Of a stretch of DNA of 50,451 nucleotides, positions 1 to 6,759 are shown piece by piece; the first letter of the stretch is position 1; every line of letters starts with the position of its first letter. The stretch is from an uncultured Oscillospiraceae bacterium. GTDB lineage: Bacteria > Bacillota > Clostridia > Oscillospirales > Oscillospiraceae. The notes beneath the pieces were generated by a model. It made no database searches and was not told the origin of the DNA. It saw only the letters and a list, made by a program, of their open reading frames with translations. A program made the translations under genes and the position numbers. Location: contig CALWYP010000048.1 of the NCBI GenBank assembly GCA_944385795.1, forward strand, positions 1-50,451, given 5' to 3'.

Positions 1-206
1 GCGCCGGAAAGCCGAGCCTGCTCCGCCGCCTCGAGCCGGGCGCGCAGCTTCAAGGTCTCCTCGCGCTGCTCGAAAGCCTCGATGCTCATAACGACCAGAT
101 CGCCCTCGCCGTTTTTGGTGATGTATATGGGCTCGGCCTCGGCGTGAGCCAGCTCGGAAATAGTGCCGTAATCGTTGCGCAGCGCAGTAGACGACTTAAT
201 GATCAT
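1..206 (-). CDS. Phd/YefM-family antitoxin, partial (3' end outside window)
   Basis: The reverse strand reads from ATG at 206 without a stop to base 1, giving about 68 residues that begin MIIKSSTALRNDYGTISELA and continue with a YITKNGEGDLVVMSIEAFE segment. This is the usual N-terminal DNA-binding fold of Phd/YefM antitoxins, which neutralise a RelE/ParE/Doc-type toxin and repress their own operon. The family is recognised from the ordered S-x-ALRN..I...A..EPI.ITKNG..D.VV pattern. AGGAGG lies 8 bases before the ATG, so the start is secure. The toxin gene would lie beyond the left edge and cannot be seen. It sits next to integrative-element relics, a common place for toxin-antitoxin pairs. The call of the family is firm; the identity of the toxin is unknown. 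Confidence 0.85.
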   Translation of the reverse strand, partial: MIIKSSTALRNDYGTISELAHAEAEPIYITKNGEGDLVVMSIEAFEQREETLKLRARLEAAEQARLSG

Positions 207-215
207 GCCTTGCAC

Positions 216-258
216 CTCCTATATAATTCTATGATTATTCTAACAGAATTATTCTTAA
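216..258 (-). promoter_or_regulatory. AT-rich promoter/operator region of the antitoxin gene
   Basis: This 40-base stretch is strikingly AT-rich against its surroundings and lies directly upstream of the antitoxin ribosome-binding site. On the minus strand it contains AATAATTCT, a GTT spacer and AGAATAATC, an imperfect inverted repeat with 7 of 9 positions matching, plus several possible -10 hexamers. Antitoxins of this family normally bind such repeats to repress their own promoter; that this one does so is inference. Confidence 0.4.
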
Positions 259-271
259 AGTGCAAGAGGCA

Positions 272-751
272 TTACCTCGCCCCCTTATCCCGGTTTTTGA
301 CCTTCACCGCGCTCTTGTCCGGTTCGGGGGCTTTCTCGCGCAGGGCTTTAAGCACCGACGCGCGGGGCTGGGCGGTGCGTTCGTACTCGCCGAGGACGGC
401 GGCGTTTATGGCTCTGCGCATCTCTGCGGTGGTCGGGAAGCAGACGTCGTGGAATTTGCCCTTCGCGTCCTTGCGCTGCGGCATCGAGACGAACACGCCG
501 TTCTTGCCCTCGCGCACCTGTATGCCCTGCACGGCGAAGCAGCCGCCGAGCGTCACGCTGGCGGTCGCCAGCAGGCTTTTGCCGTGCGGCGAGATCTTAG
601 TCAGGCCCGCGAGGGTGTAGTCCCAATCGTCGCGCAGCGTGAGCATGGTTCCGAGCAGGCCGCGCCCCTTGAATGAGAGCCGCATATCCCGGAACGGATA
701 GTTTGGCATGATAGTGAAGTCGCTGTTTTTCTCAATACGGAATACCGCCAT
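272..751 (-). CDS. Chimeric protein: replication-type HTH N-terminus joined to SpoVG-like domain
   Basis: The 159-residue product has two parts. Residues 1-54 (MAVFRIEKNSDFTIMPNYPF onward to LAGLTKIS) match the start of the helix-turn-helix proteins of Clostridial integrative elements, where the usual text is FRIEK..DYT.M...LRD..LS.KAKGLL..ML.L...WDYT..GL. Residues 62-122 (ATASVTLGGCFAV...GVFVSMPQRKD..GKFHDVCFP.TAE.R) are the body of a SpoVG-like nucleic-acid-binding domain lacking its first strand. The C-terminal 35 residues are charged and low in complexity. The HTH is cut before its recognition half and SpoVG starts late, so the gene looks like an in-frame deletion product. It has its own strong SD (GGAGGAAACACAA before ATG). 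Whether it is functional is unknown; it could be annotated as SpoVG family by automatic tools. Confidence 0.7.
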   Translation of the reverse strand: MAVFRIEKNSDFTIMPNYPFRDMRLSFKGRGLLGTMLTLRDDWDYTLAGLTKISPHGKSLLATASVTLGGCFAVQGIQVREGKNGVFVSMPQRKDAKGKFHDVCFPTTAEMRRAINAAVLGEYERTAQPRASVLKALREKAPEPDKSAVKVKNRDKGAR

Positions 752-791
752 TTGTGTTTCCTCCTATATGCGCCCGCGTGTTTTGCGAGCC

Positions 792-1403
792 TCAGTATGT
801 TATTTCAGTGCCTCCGAGCTTTAGCACGTCGGAACCATAGTTGGCTATGAGCAGGGCATTGATGATGAGCCGGAACGCTGCATCGTCAACAATCTCGGCG
901 TCAGCCAAGTCTTCAAGCTCCAGCCCGGAGCCGTTGCCGGTTATGGCTTTCGCCGCCTGGATAAGCGTATAGTCGTGCGCAGATACGCCGCGCATGACCA
1001 TATAGCCTGGCTCAAAACCGCCGGGCAGACAGGCGTTCCACGCCCGCTTCATAAGCCCACGGTTGGAGCCGAGCAGGTACAAGGTAGCAAAAAAGCGCGG
1101 ATCTCTCCACGCTCCATAGCCCACGCTTCTCAGCAGCAGGCGGGTATTAAATTCGTGCTCGCGGTCGAGCCAGAACGAGCCGCGAAAGTGCAGCACCAGC
1201 AGCCCGAGCCGGGCAATGAACGCTCCGTCCGCAACGCCGCCGAACAGCTCGCGCACGGCAGAAGCATAGCTCACAACGCCTGCCTCGATGCGCTCAGCGA
1301 GCCACGGACAGCCGATCACACGGCACCGCCGCCTGCGGCTGTTGACACAGTATTCGCAGGATACGTCAGCAGGTTTGTAGTGGTACGATGGTTTCACCTC
1401 CAA
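792..1403 (-). CDS. Integrative-element hypothetical protein with N-terminal Cys cluster
   Basis: A 203-residue soluble protein that I know only as a recurrent hypothetical of Clostridial conjugative elements, usually coded just after ParB. Visible features are a short basic, Cys-rich N-terminus (CEYCVNSRRRRCRVIGCP, four cysteines within residues 16-33, a possible zinc site) followed by AERIEAGVVSYASAVRELF and a mostly helical remainder without membrane segments. The gene lies 34 bases after the parB stop and 40 before the HTH-SpoVG gene on the same strand, so the three probably form one transcript. Isoleucine is coded mainly ATC/ATT here, unlike the AUA-rich chromosomal genes to the right, which supports a foreign origin. 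No function can be assigned. Confidence 0.65.
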   Translation of the reverse strand: MEVKPSYHYKPADVSCEYCVNSRRRRCRVIGCPWLAERIEAGVVSYASAVRELFGGVADGAFIARLGLLVLHFRGSFWLDREHEFNTRLLLRSVGYGAWRDPRFFATLYLLGSNRGLMKRAWNACLPGGFEPGYMVMRGVSAHDYTLIQAAKAITGNGSGLELEDLADAEIVDDAAFRLIINALLIANYGSDVLKLGGTEITY

Positions 1404-1437
1404 TGAAAAAGCCGGGATGGAACCCGGCGTAGTTAAA

Positions 1438-2340
1438 TTACCGCTCAGCCTCCCGCCGGCGCTTCTGCTGCTTCTGCCACTGTTCCAGCAGCTGTATAAT
1501 CGTCTCCTCCATGCGCTTCGGCGTGTACGAGGCCGGAAAATACTTGCGCAGCGTGTCTCCTTTGAGCGTAACGCGCTCGACCTCCTTTTTCTCCTCCGAC
1601 ATAATGGCGCGCATGACCACAGCGTCCAGCTCGCCGCGCTGGGAAAACTGCTTTAGCCGTTGAGCCTGCGAGAGCGACGGCGTGGCTTGCTCGCTGTCTA
1701 TGGCGTCGAGCAGGAGCTGCTGCTCGTCCCTGGTGAGAAAGGACAACTCGTAAGCGGGGTTGAGCGCGATTTTGCGCTCGTCCACCATATCCAGCAGCGG
1801 CGGGATAAGCTCGGTGAGGCGGATGTAGCGATGTACTTGGTTGCGGCTATCTCCTGCGTCTTGGCCAACAATGTCCAAGGCTTGCAACTTCATCCCAACT
1901 CGGGATGAAGTTAAATCTGTGCGCTCACCTTGGTGCCTGACGGCCTCCAGTTTCAGCTTATACGCAAACGCCCTCTCGCTCGGCAGCAAGTCCTCTCGCT
2001 GCAAATTGCTGTCCACGACGAGAATTGCCGCCGCGTCATCGTCCAGTTCGCGTACAATGACCGGCATAGCATCCAGCTCAGCCAGCTCACACGCCCGTTT
2101 ACGACGGTGGCCTGAGATAAGCTCATATCCACCGTCGGGCATAGGACGCGCGATTGCGGGAGAAAGCACTCCGTACTGCATGATGCTCTCGACCATATCC
2201 CGCATCGCCTCATCGTCCCGCACTTTGTATGGGTGCTTACTGAACGGGTGCAAATCCGATAAAGCGAGCGTTACGAGCTCGCCGCCAGCAGCCGCTTTTC
2301 CACCTGAATTTGTGTCAAGTTTACCGCCCGTTTGAACCAC
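1438..2340 (-). CDS. ParB/RepB/Spo0J-family partition protein of an integrative element
   Basis: About 300 residues. The N-terminal ParB nuclease-like/CTPase domain shows HPFSKHPYKVRDDEAM, the box II motif SGHRRKRACE and the segment DSNLQREDLLPSERAFAYKLKLEA; a central KorB-type HTH follows (RNQVHRYIRLTELIP) and the basic C-terminus ends in QKQQKRRREAER. Such proteins bind parS-like sites and work with ParA to hold excised elements. An open frame reaches back to GTG 2415, but homologues begin near the TGGKLDTN segment and a hairpin sits at 2359-2383, so I chose GTG 2340; no good SD decides this. No parA precedes it, where one is normally found, suggesting the element has been cut here. Codon use matches its left neighbours, not the chromosome to the right. 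Confidence 0.85.
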   Translation of the reverse strand: MVQTGGKLDTNSGGKAAAGGELVTLALSDLHPFSKHPYKVRDDEAMRDMVESIMQYGVLSPAIARPMPDGGYELISGHRRKRACELAELDAMPVIVRELDDDAAAILVVDSNLQREDLLPSERAFAYKLKLEAVRHQGERTDLTSSRVGMKLQALDIVGQDAGDSRNQVHRYIRLTELIPPLLDMVDERKIALNPAYELSFLTRDEQQLLLDAIDSEQATPSLSQAQRLKQFSQRGELDAVVMRAIMSEEKKEVERVTLKGDTLRKYFPASYTPKRMEETIIQLLEQWQKQQKRRREAER

Positions 2341-2358
2341 CTCCGAGGCATAAGAATA

Positions 2359-2383
2359 GGGCGCTCCAAAACATGAAGCGCCC
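2359..2383. other. Hairpin 5' of parB
   Basis: GGGCGCT at 2359-2365 and AGCGCCC at 2377-2383 form perfect 7-base arms around an 11-base loop. It lies just upstream of the preferred parB start, and on the plus strand it is followed by CAAAA rather than a T run. It could be a relic of the element boundary or a leader structure. Confidence 0.35.
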
Positions 2384-2415
2384 CAAAATGAGCCCTTGAA
2401 AAACGGTTTTTGCAC

Positions 2416-2583
2416 TAAAACGCCACTTGCCGAATGCCCAAAAACCTAGTAATTACGGGCTTTTTTGCTCAAATGCTGTAAGAACACTCGCACCACGTCG
2501 GAGCAAAGTCCGCTCAACTCCGTTTCCGGCATCAGGCTTCGCCTTTTGCCGAAAACTGCGTTCGCTACCTTGCGCCTCCTTTC
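2416..2583. other. Non-coding junction with a REP-like palindrome (2522-2556)
   Basis: No credible gene is seen between parB and the aminotransferase. GTTTCCGGCA (2522-2531), AGGC (2534-2537), GCCT (2541-2544) and TGCCGAAAAC (2547-2556) fold into a long imperfect hairpin around a TTC loop, the shape of an intergenic palindromic repeat. This is also where the integrative-element sequence ends and ordinary chromosomal genes begin. Whether the element repeats elsewhere in the genome cannot be told from the window. Confidence 0.35.
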
Positions 2584-2622
2584 AAAATCGCAACCGCTTT
2601 GCTGGGTTGCGATTTTGTTTTT
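2584..2622. terminator. Rho-independent terminator, aminotransferase side
   Basis: Arms AAAATCGCAACC (2584-2595) and GGTTGCGATTTT (2605-2616) pair perfectly over 12 bases, followed on the plus strand by GTTTTTT. It lies 30 bases past the aminotransferase stop on the minus strand and can serve it through the TTTT at the stem foot. The same layout, with the identical TTTTGTTTTTTG flank, recurs at 4671-4707. Confidence 0.75.
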
Positions 2623-2646
2623 TGGGAGCGGCGGGGCTCGCCTGGG

Positions 2647-3834
2647 CTATTGCAGCGCGTCCACCGCGGCGGCGATACGGTCCAGCGCCTCGGCCAGGCG
2701 GGCCCGGGAGCACGCGAAGTTGAGCCGCTGGAACCCGTCGCCTTCGCCGCGGAGGCCGAACATGGGGCCGTTGTCGGTGGCGACCCTGGCCTTGTGAATC
2801 ATGAGGTCCCACAGCTCCCCGTTGCTCAGGCCCAGGGCGCGGAAGTCCAGCCAGGCCAGGTAAGTGGCCTCGGGGACGCGGTACTTTACCTGGGGCATAC
2901 GCCGGGACAGGAATCCGGCCAAGAACTCCGCGTTGCCCTTCAGGTAGGCCAGCAGCTCCTCCAGCCAGTCCTCGCTCTCATTGTAAGCGGCGATCTGCGC
3001 CACGGCGCCAAAGTTGCCCGGCCAGAGGTAATAGGGCTCCATCTTCTCCAGAAAGGCGGCGCGGATGCCGTCGCTGGGGATTATGATGTCGGACACCAGC
3101 AGGCCGGCCAGGTTGAAGGTCTTGGAGGGGGAGGTGCAGACAATGCAGTGCTGGGCGAACTCCTCGGAGATGGAGGCGAAGGGGATGTGCCTGCGGGGTG
3201 CGTAGACCAGGTCGGAGTGGATCTCGTCCACGGCAATCATGACGCCGTTATCTATACAGATCCGTCCGACCCTCTCCAGCTCCTCCCTCGTCCAGGCCCG
3301 GCCCACCGGGTTGTGGGGGCTGCACAGCAGCATGAGCTTGTTCTTGGGATCTCCGGCCAGTTCCTCCAGCTGGGCAAAGTTGATCTCATAGCGCCCGTCG
3401 TGATTTATAAGCTCGTTGAGCGCGATCCTGCGCTTGGTCTTGTTGACATAGTCGTAATAGGGGTAGTAGACGGGGGACTGGATGATGACGCCCTCCCCCG
3501 GCTGGGCATACATCTCAATGGCGCACACCAGGGCCATGTTGACGCCCGGGGTGAACACTATCCAGTCCGGCTGGATCTCCCAGCCGTTGCGGCGTTTCTG
3601 CCAGCCGGCGCAGGCCTGGAGATATTCGCCGCTGGGATAGCTGTAGCCGTATGTCTCATGGGCGGCCCGCTTCCTGACGGCCGCGGCTATCGCGGGAGAC
3701 ACCTTGTAGTCCATGTCCGCGATGCCCATGGGGATAATATCGCTCTCCCCGAACATCCGCATACGCTGCTCGGCGGACCACTTAATGGAGATGGCCTGGG
3801 TGCGGTCGATCATGCCGTCAAAGTCGTACTTCAT
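2647..3834 (-). CDS. PatB/MalY-type PLP-dependent C-S lyase (aminotransferase class I/II fold)
   Basis: 395 residues, the normal length for MalY/PatB cystathionine beta-lyases, which cleave cysteine-S conjugates or cystathionine to thiol, pyruvate and ammonia. Seen in order: the family start YDFD..IDR..(S)IKW, PMGIADMDYKVSPAI, the SYPSGEYL segment, CSPHNPVGRAWT, DEIHSDLVY and the PLP Schiff-base lysine K238 in TSPSKTFNLAGL. The frame is open to 3858, but AGGAGG stands 8 bases before ATG 3834, so the shorter start is chosen. It is transcribed away from an XRE-cupin regulator with about 250 bases between, the usual arrangement for a regulator and its target. The beta-lyase versus aminotransferase choice cannot be settled from sequence; in this family lyase activity is commoner. 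Confidence 0.85.
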   Translation of the reverse strand: MKYDFDGMIDRTQAISIKWSAEQRMRMFGESDIIPMGIADMDYKVSPAIAAAVRKRAAHETYGYSYPSGEYLQACAGWQKRRNGWEIQPDWIVFTPGVNMALVCAIEMYAQPGEGVIIQSPVYYPYYDYVNKTKRRIALNELINHDGRYEINFAQLEELAGDPKNKLMLLCSPHNPVGRAWTREELERVGRICIDNGVMIAVDEIHSDLVYAPRRHIPFASISEEFAQHCIVCTSPSKTFNLAGLLVSDIIIPSDGIRAAFLEKMEPYYLWPGNFGAVAQIAAYNESEDWLEELLAYLKGNAEFLAGFLSRRMPQVKYRVPEATYLAWLDFRALGLSNGELWDLMIHKARVATDNGPMFGLRGEGDGFQRLNFACSRARLAEALDRIAAAVDALQ

Positions 3835-3854
3835 GCTGCTGTCCTCCTGTAAAA

Positions 3855-3886
3855 TCATTATATCGCTACATTCATGTCATTATATC
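3855..3886 (-). promoter_or_regulatory. Direct repeat in the aminotransferase promoter region
   Basis: The ten bases TCATTATATC occur at 3855-3864 and again at 3877-3886, exactly 22 bases apart, about two helical turns. On the minus strand each copy contains TATAAT, so one or both may be the -10 element of the aminotransferase gene. The same-face spacing suggests tandem sites for a regulator, most simply the XRE-cupin protein coded divergently; that is inference. Confidence 0.45.
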
Positions 3887-3955
3887 GTCCTGCCGCGCCA
3901 AAAAATATAAGCGGGCGGGCCGTCTATCAGGCAATGCCCAGGAGCGGGCCGCGGG

Positions 3956-3984
3956 TTGAAAATCCCCCGCGGATACGCTATAAT
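3956..3984 (+). promoter_or_regulatory. Sigma-70-type promoter of the XRE-cupin regulator
   Basis: TTGAAA (3956-3961) and TATAAT (3979-3984) are separated by exactly 17 bases, a near-consensus vegetative promoter. It lies 100 bases upstream of the preferred regulator start at 4084. Confidence 0.75.
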
Positions 3985-4083
3985 ATTTGCGCCCACCGGG
4001 CCGTATAATCGCGGGATATGGCACGCCACAGTGCAATATAATAATATGATTTGAGCAATATATTGTCAAGGAGAAAATTCGGC

Positions 4084-4635
4084 TTGGACACGATTAACCT
4101 GATTGTTTCTAAAAATATCAAGCAGGCCAGGCAGGAGAAGGGGCTCAGCCTGGAAGAGCTGGCCCGGCTCAGCGGGGTGAGCAAATCCATGCTGGCCCAG
4201 ATCGAGCGGGGCAGCGGCAACCCTTCCCTGACGACGCTATGGAAAATCGCCGATGGGATGAAGGTGCCCTTCAGCCGTTTGGTCACCCGCCCGCAGGCCC
4301 CCTATGACGTCGTCCGCATCTCGGAGCTGGACCCCATTCTGGGAGACGGGGGGAAGCTAAAAAACTACGCGCTGTTTCCCGACGGCGGCAACCAGCGCTT
4401 CAGCGTCTATTATATAGAGGTAGAGCCCGGCTACGGCTGGGCCGCAGAGCCCCATGTGCGGGAGACCGTTGAGTTTATCACCGTTTTCAGCGGCGAGCTG
4501 GAGCTGCGCATCGGCGAAAACGCTTTCCGGCTCAAGAGGGGGGAGAGCATCCGCTTCAAGGCCGACCTGCCCCACAGCTACCGCAACGCCGGCGGGGAAG
4601 CCCTCGTCTTCCACAACATCCTCTATAACCCCTGA
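4084..4635 (+). CDS. XRE-family transcriptional regulator with C-terminal cupin domain
   Basis: 183 residues from TTG 4084. Residues 8-62 form a Cro/CI-type HTH (IKQARQEKGLSLEELARLSG, then VSKSMLAQIERGSGNPSLTTLWKIADG). After a short linker the C-terminal half is a small cupin barrel (PHVRETVEFITVFSGELELRI, RGESIRFKADLPHSYRN). Proteins of this build sense a small molecule in the cupin and usually control a neighbouring amino-acid or sulfur-metabolism gene. AAGGAG at 4069-4074 stands about 10 bases before TTG 4084; an in-frame TTG at 4051 has no SD, so I prefer 4084. The divergent PatB/MalY-type lyase is the likely target. The ligand is unknown. Confidence 0.85.
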   Translation: MDTINLIVSKNIKQARQEKGLSLEELARLSGVSKSMLAQIERGSGNPSLTTLWKIADGMKVPFSRLVTRPQAPYDVVRISELDPILGDGGKLKNYALFPDGGNQRFSVYYIEVEPGYGWAAEPHVRETVEFITVFSGELELRIGENAFRLKRGESIRFKADLPHSYRNAGGEALVFHNILYNP

Positions 4636-4670
4636 ACCGCCGTCCCCGCCCATACCCGTTCCTAAATATC

Positions 4671-4707
4671 AAAACCGAAGCCAAACTCGGCTTCGGTTTT
4701 GTTTTTT
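4671..4707. terminator. Bidirectional Rho-independent terminator between convergent genes
   Basis: AAAACCGAAGCC (4671-4682) pairs with GGCTTCGGTTTT (4689-4700) around a six-base loop and is followed by GTTTTTT. It sits 36 bases after the XRE-cupin stop and 25 before the pucR-like stop on the other strand, so it can serve both. Confidence 0.85.
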
Positions 4708-4731
4708 GCGGCGGCGGGGCATCAGCCGCGC

Positions 4732-6408
4732 TCACGCTTCGTCCCGGGCGCTGCAGCCGATCAGCACTGATAAATACAGCAGCGCCCTGTCCGCGCTGCT
4801 GTTCAGGTTGACTGCCAGCAGCTCGCTTATCGCCTGCATACGGTAGCAGGCGGTGTTATAGTGGATAAACAATTTCGACGCCAGCTTACGCATATTACAT
4901 TCACACTCAAAATAGCTGCGCGCGGTCAGGACATATTGGGTGTTGTAATCGCTGTCGTGCTTTTGAAGCGGCGTAAAATATCTTTGCGTGAGCCTCTCCG
5001 CCTCGCTTTTGCTTATGCTGTTGATCAGGCTGAATATGCCCAGGTCTTCAAAGAAGAGGACCCTTTTGTCGTGCAGATAGGTTTTCTTGATTTTCAGCGC
5101 GATTTTTGCCTCTTCATAGGTTTCCTTGATATCCAGAAGGTTCCTGCGGTATATCCCGGAGAACGCGCAAAGCTGGCTCGGATACAGCGCGTCGATATCC
5201 TGGATTAATTGCCCGGCGATCTGCTTGAGCATTTTGGTGGCCTTTGACGGGGCTGTAGACTGCGGGAGCTGGACGATCAGCACCATATTACTGCCGACGT
5301 TGCCGGTGTAATGCGCAGGGCACATTTTTTCTATGGAGTTTTTAACGGCGCGCTTTATGTTTTCGGTGTGCAGGTACGCTTTTGACAGGTCCTTTTCCGA
5401 CGTGTGAAAAAGGAGGTCCGCGCTTGGGTCGGCCAGAATAAGCAGGCCGACATCGGAGCGGATATTCCAGCCGATCGCCTCTAAACGCTGCCTGAGCGTG
5501 CCGTCGCTCAGTATTTTTCCCGAAAACCAGTCCGACAAAAACTCCGAACAATATCTCGTTTCAACGTCTTTGAGATTGCGCTGGTTGTAGAAAATCAGCG
5601 CAATAGTCATTGTGGCGTGCTCCAGGGATTTGAGATACTGCTCGGAAGGCAGGCCGTCGTTGCATTTCGTAATTAAGAAGCCGTTGTTTAAGCCGCCGGT
5701 TTGTATGGGGACGACGACTAAATATTGGCCGGGAGAAGCATACTTGTGTATAAGCGACTGCTTGGAGCTCAGGACCCTTTTGAATATGCCGTTTTCGTTC
5801 AAATAGTCCGTCAGCTCCTGGGGGGAGGCGCCTGCGTCCTGAGGCGACAAGCTGTATTCCAATATATCCCGGCAGTTGTCGCCGACAATAAGGACGCTGT
5901 GCTTGAAGGAGTCCTGCAGCATGTTGCAGACTTCTTTGAAGCTGCCCCCTTGTATCAGAAGATTCATCATGATTTGATGCTGCCGCTCGGATATGAGCAG
6001 CAGCTCGTTTTGTTTTTTTGTAAAAGCCTGATGTATCTCGTTGATTACGAAGGGATGCGACAGATGCGCGGGCATTTCAATAAGAGGGAAATCATAGCGG
6101 TTTGCGGCCGTAACCATTGTGTCCGGCAGCTCGGATAAAAAGCGCGGCACCTTGACCACCAGGCCCGCCAGCTTCTTCTCGGCCAATTTGGGGATTAGGG
6201 AGTCGAGGGCTTCCTTGTCGTCCTTGATGGAATACGCGGTCGTAAGAAGGAGCTGGCCTTCGCTCACCCAGCTCTCAAAATCCGGGACCTCCATGACGTT
6301 GATGTTGCTGACCTGCCGTTTCATACCGTTTTTACCGGCGACAAGTTTCAAATCCTTCAGGGAATCGAGAGCCAGTATTTCTTCTACTGTAAGTTCAAGA
6401 GGGCTCAT
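4732..6408 (-). CDS. PucR-family transcriptional regulator (purine-catabolism type)
   Basis: 558 residues. The N-terminal PucR domain (about residues 5-125) shows LTVEEILALDSLKDLKLVAG, the conserved V..I.VMEVPD..SWV..G.LLLTT and IPKLAEKKLAGLVVK. A long central GGDEF-like/linker region follows, and the last 60 residues are the HTH_30-type helix-turn-helix (ARSYFECECNMRKLASKLFI, HYNTACYRM..I). Known members such as B. subtilis PucR activate or repress purine and ureide degradation genes in response to a pathway intermediate. The frame is open to 6447 but GGAGG precedes ATG 6408 by 8 bases. It is divergent from the 12-gene ureide cluster at 6760-20005 with a 350-base intergenic region rich in symmetrical sequences, so control of that cluster is the natural inference. 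Confidence 0.88.
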   Translation of the reverse strand: MSPLELTVEEILALDSLKDLKLVAGKNGMKRQVSNINVMEVPDFESWVSEGQLLLTTAYSIKDDKEALDSLIPKLAEKKLAGLVVKVPRFLSELPDTMVTAANRYDFPLIEMPAHLSHPFVINEIHQAFTKKQNELLLISERQHQIMMNLLIQGGSFKEVCNMLQDSFKHSVLIVGDNCRDILEYSLSPQDAGASPQELTDYLNENGIFKRVLSSKQSLIHKYASPGQYLVVVPIQTGGLNNGFLITKCNDGLPSEQYLKSLEHATMTIALIFYNQRNLKDVETRYCSEFLSDWFSGKILSDGTLRQRLEAIGWNIRSDVGLLILADPSADLLFHTSEKDLSKAYLHTENIKRAVKNSIEKMCPAHYTGNVGSNMVLIVQLPQSTAPSKATKMLKQIAGQLIQDIDALYPSQLCAFSGIYRRNLLDIKETYEEAKIALKIKKTYLHDKRVLFFEDLGIFSLINSISKSEAERLTQRYFTPLQKHDSDYNTQYVLTARSYFECECNMRKLASKLFIHYNTACYRMQAISELLAVNLNSSADRALLYLSVLIGCSARDEA

Positions 6409-6759
6409 CGCGCCAGCCTCCGTGTGATAATTTGCGCCTGCATCCACCGCCCGTTATTGTTGCCGGACTATGGCGCAATTATAACATGTTATCAGGTGTC
6501 AAGACAATCCAAAGGCCGGGGAGTCCGGCATTATTGTCGTGTTGTCGGGGTTAAATAACGAATCATTGTGCAATATATATAATAATTTTGCAAATTCCGC
6601 GAGATAGCAAACTAAAACTAAGCGCGCATTTTATGATGGGTTCACAATGACAAGCGGCATACCAAAAAGATATACTGATATTAAAACCGGAGGAGTTTAA
6701 GCAGGCTTCTGCCTTGCTGATTCGAGCTCAAACTGTACGGCGTATAGGAGGATTGCCAA
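6409..6759. promoter_or_regulatory. Divergent control region between pucR-like gene and the ureide cluster
   Basis: About 350 AT-rich bases without a gene. Seen: arms ATAATTTGCGCC (6427-6438) and GGCGCAATTATAA (6472-6484), an inverted repeat with one extra base; the perfect 12-base palindrome ATAACATGTTAT at 6481-6492; nested inverted repeats GACAAT/ATTGTC (6503-6508, 6533-6538) around GCCGG/CCGGC (6515-6519, 6525-6529); and a TATAAT at 6578-6583 on the plus strand with no recognisable -35 at the right distance. A weak -35 plus upstream symmetry fits an activator-dependent promoter. Which element binds the PucR protein is not known. Confidence 0.55.

Noticed and set aside
2416-2580. Remains of a parA gene upstream of parB
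   Set aside because: I could find no Walker-type P-loop or ParA segment in any frame there; the sequence is non-coding with a hairpin repeat.
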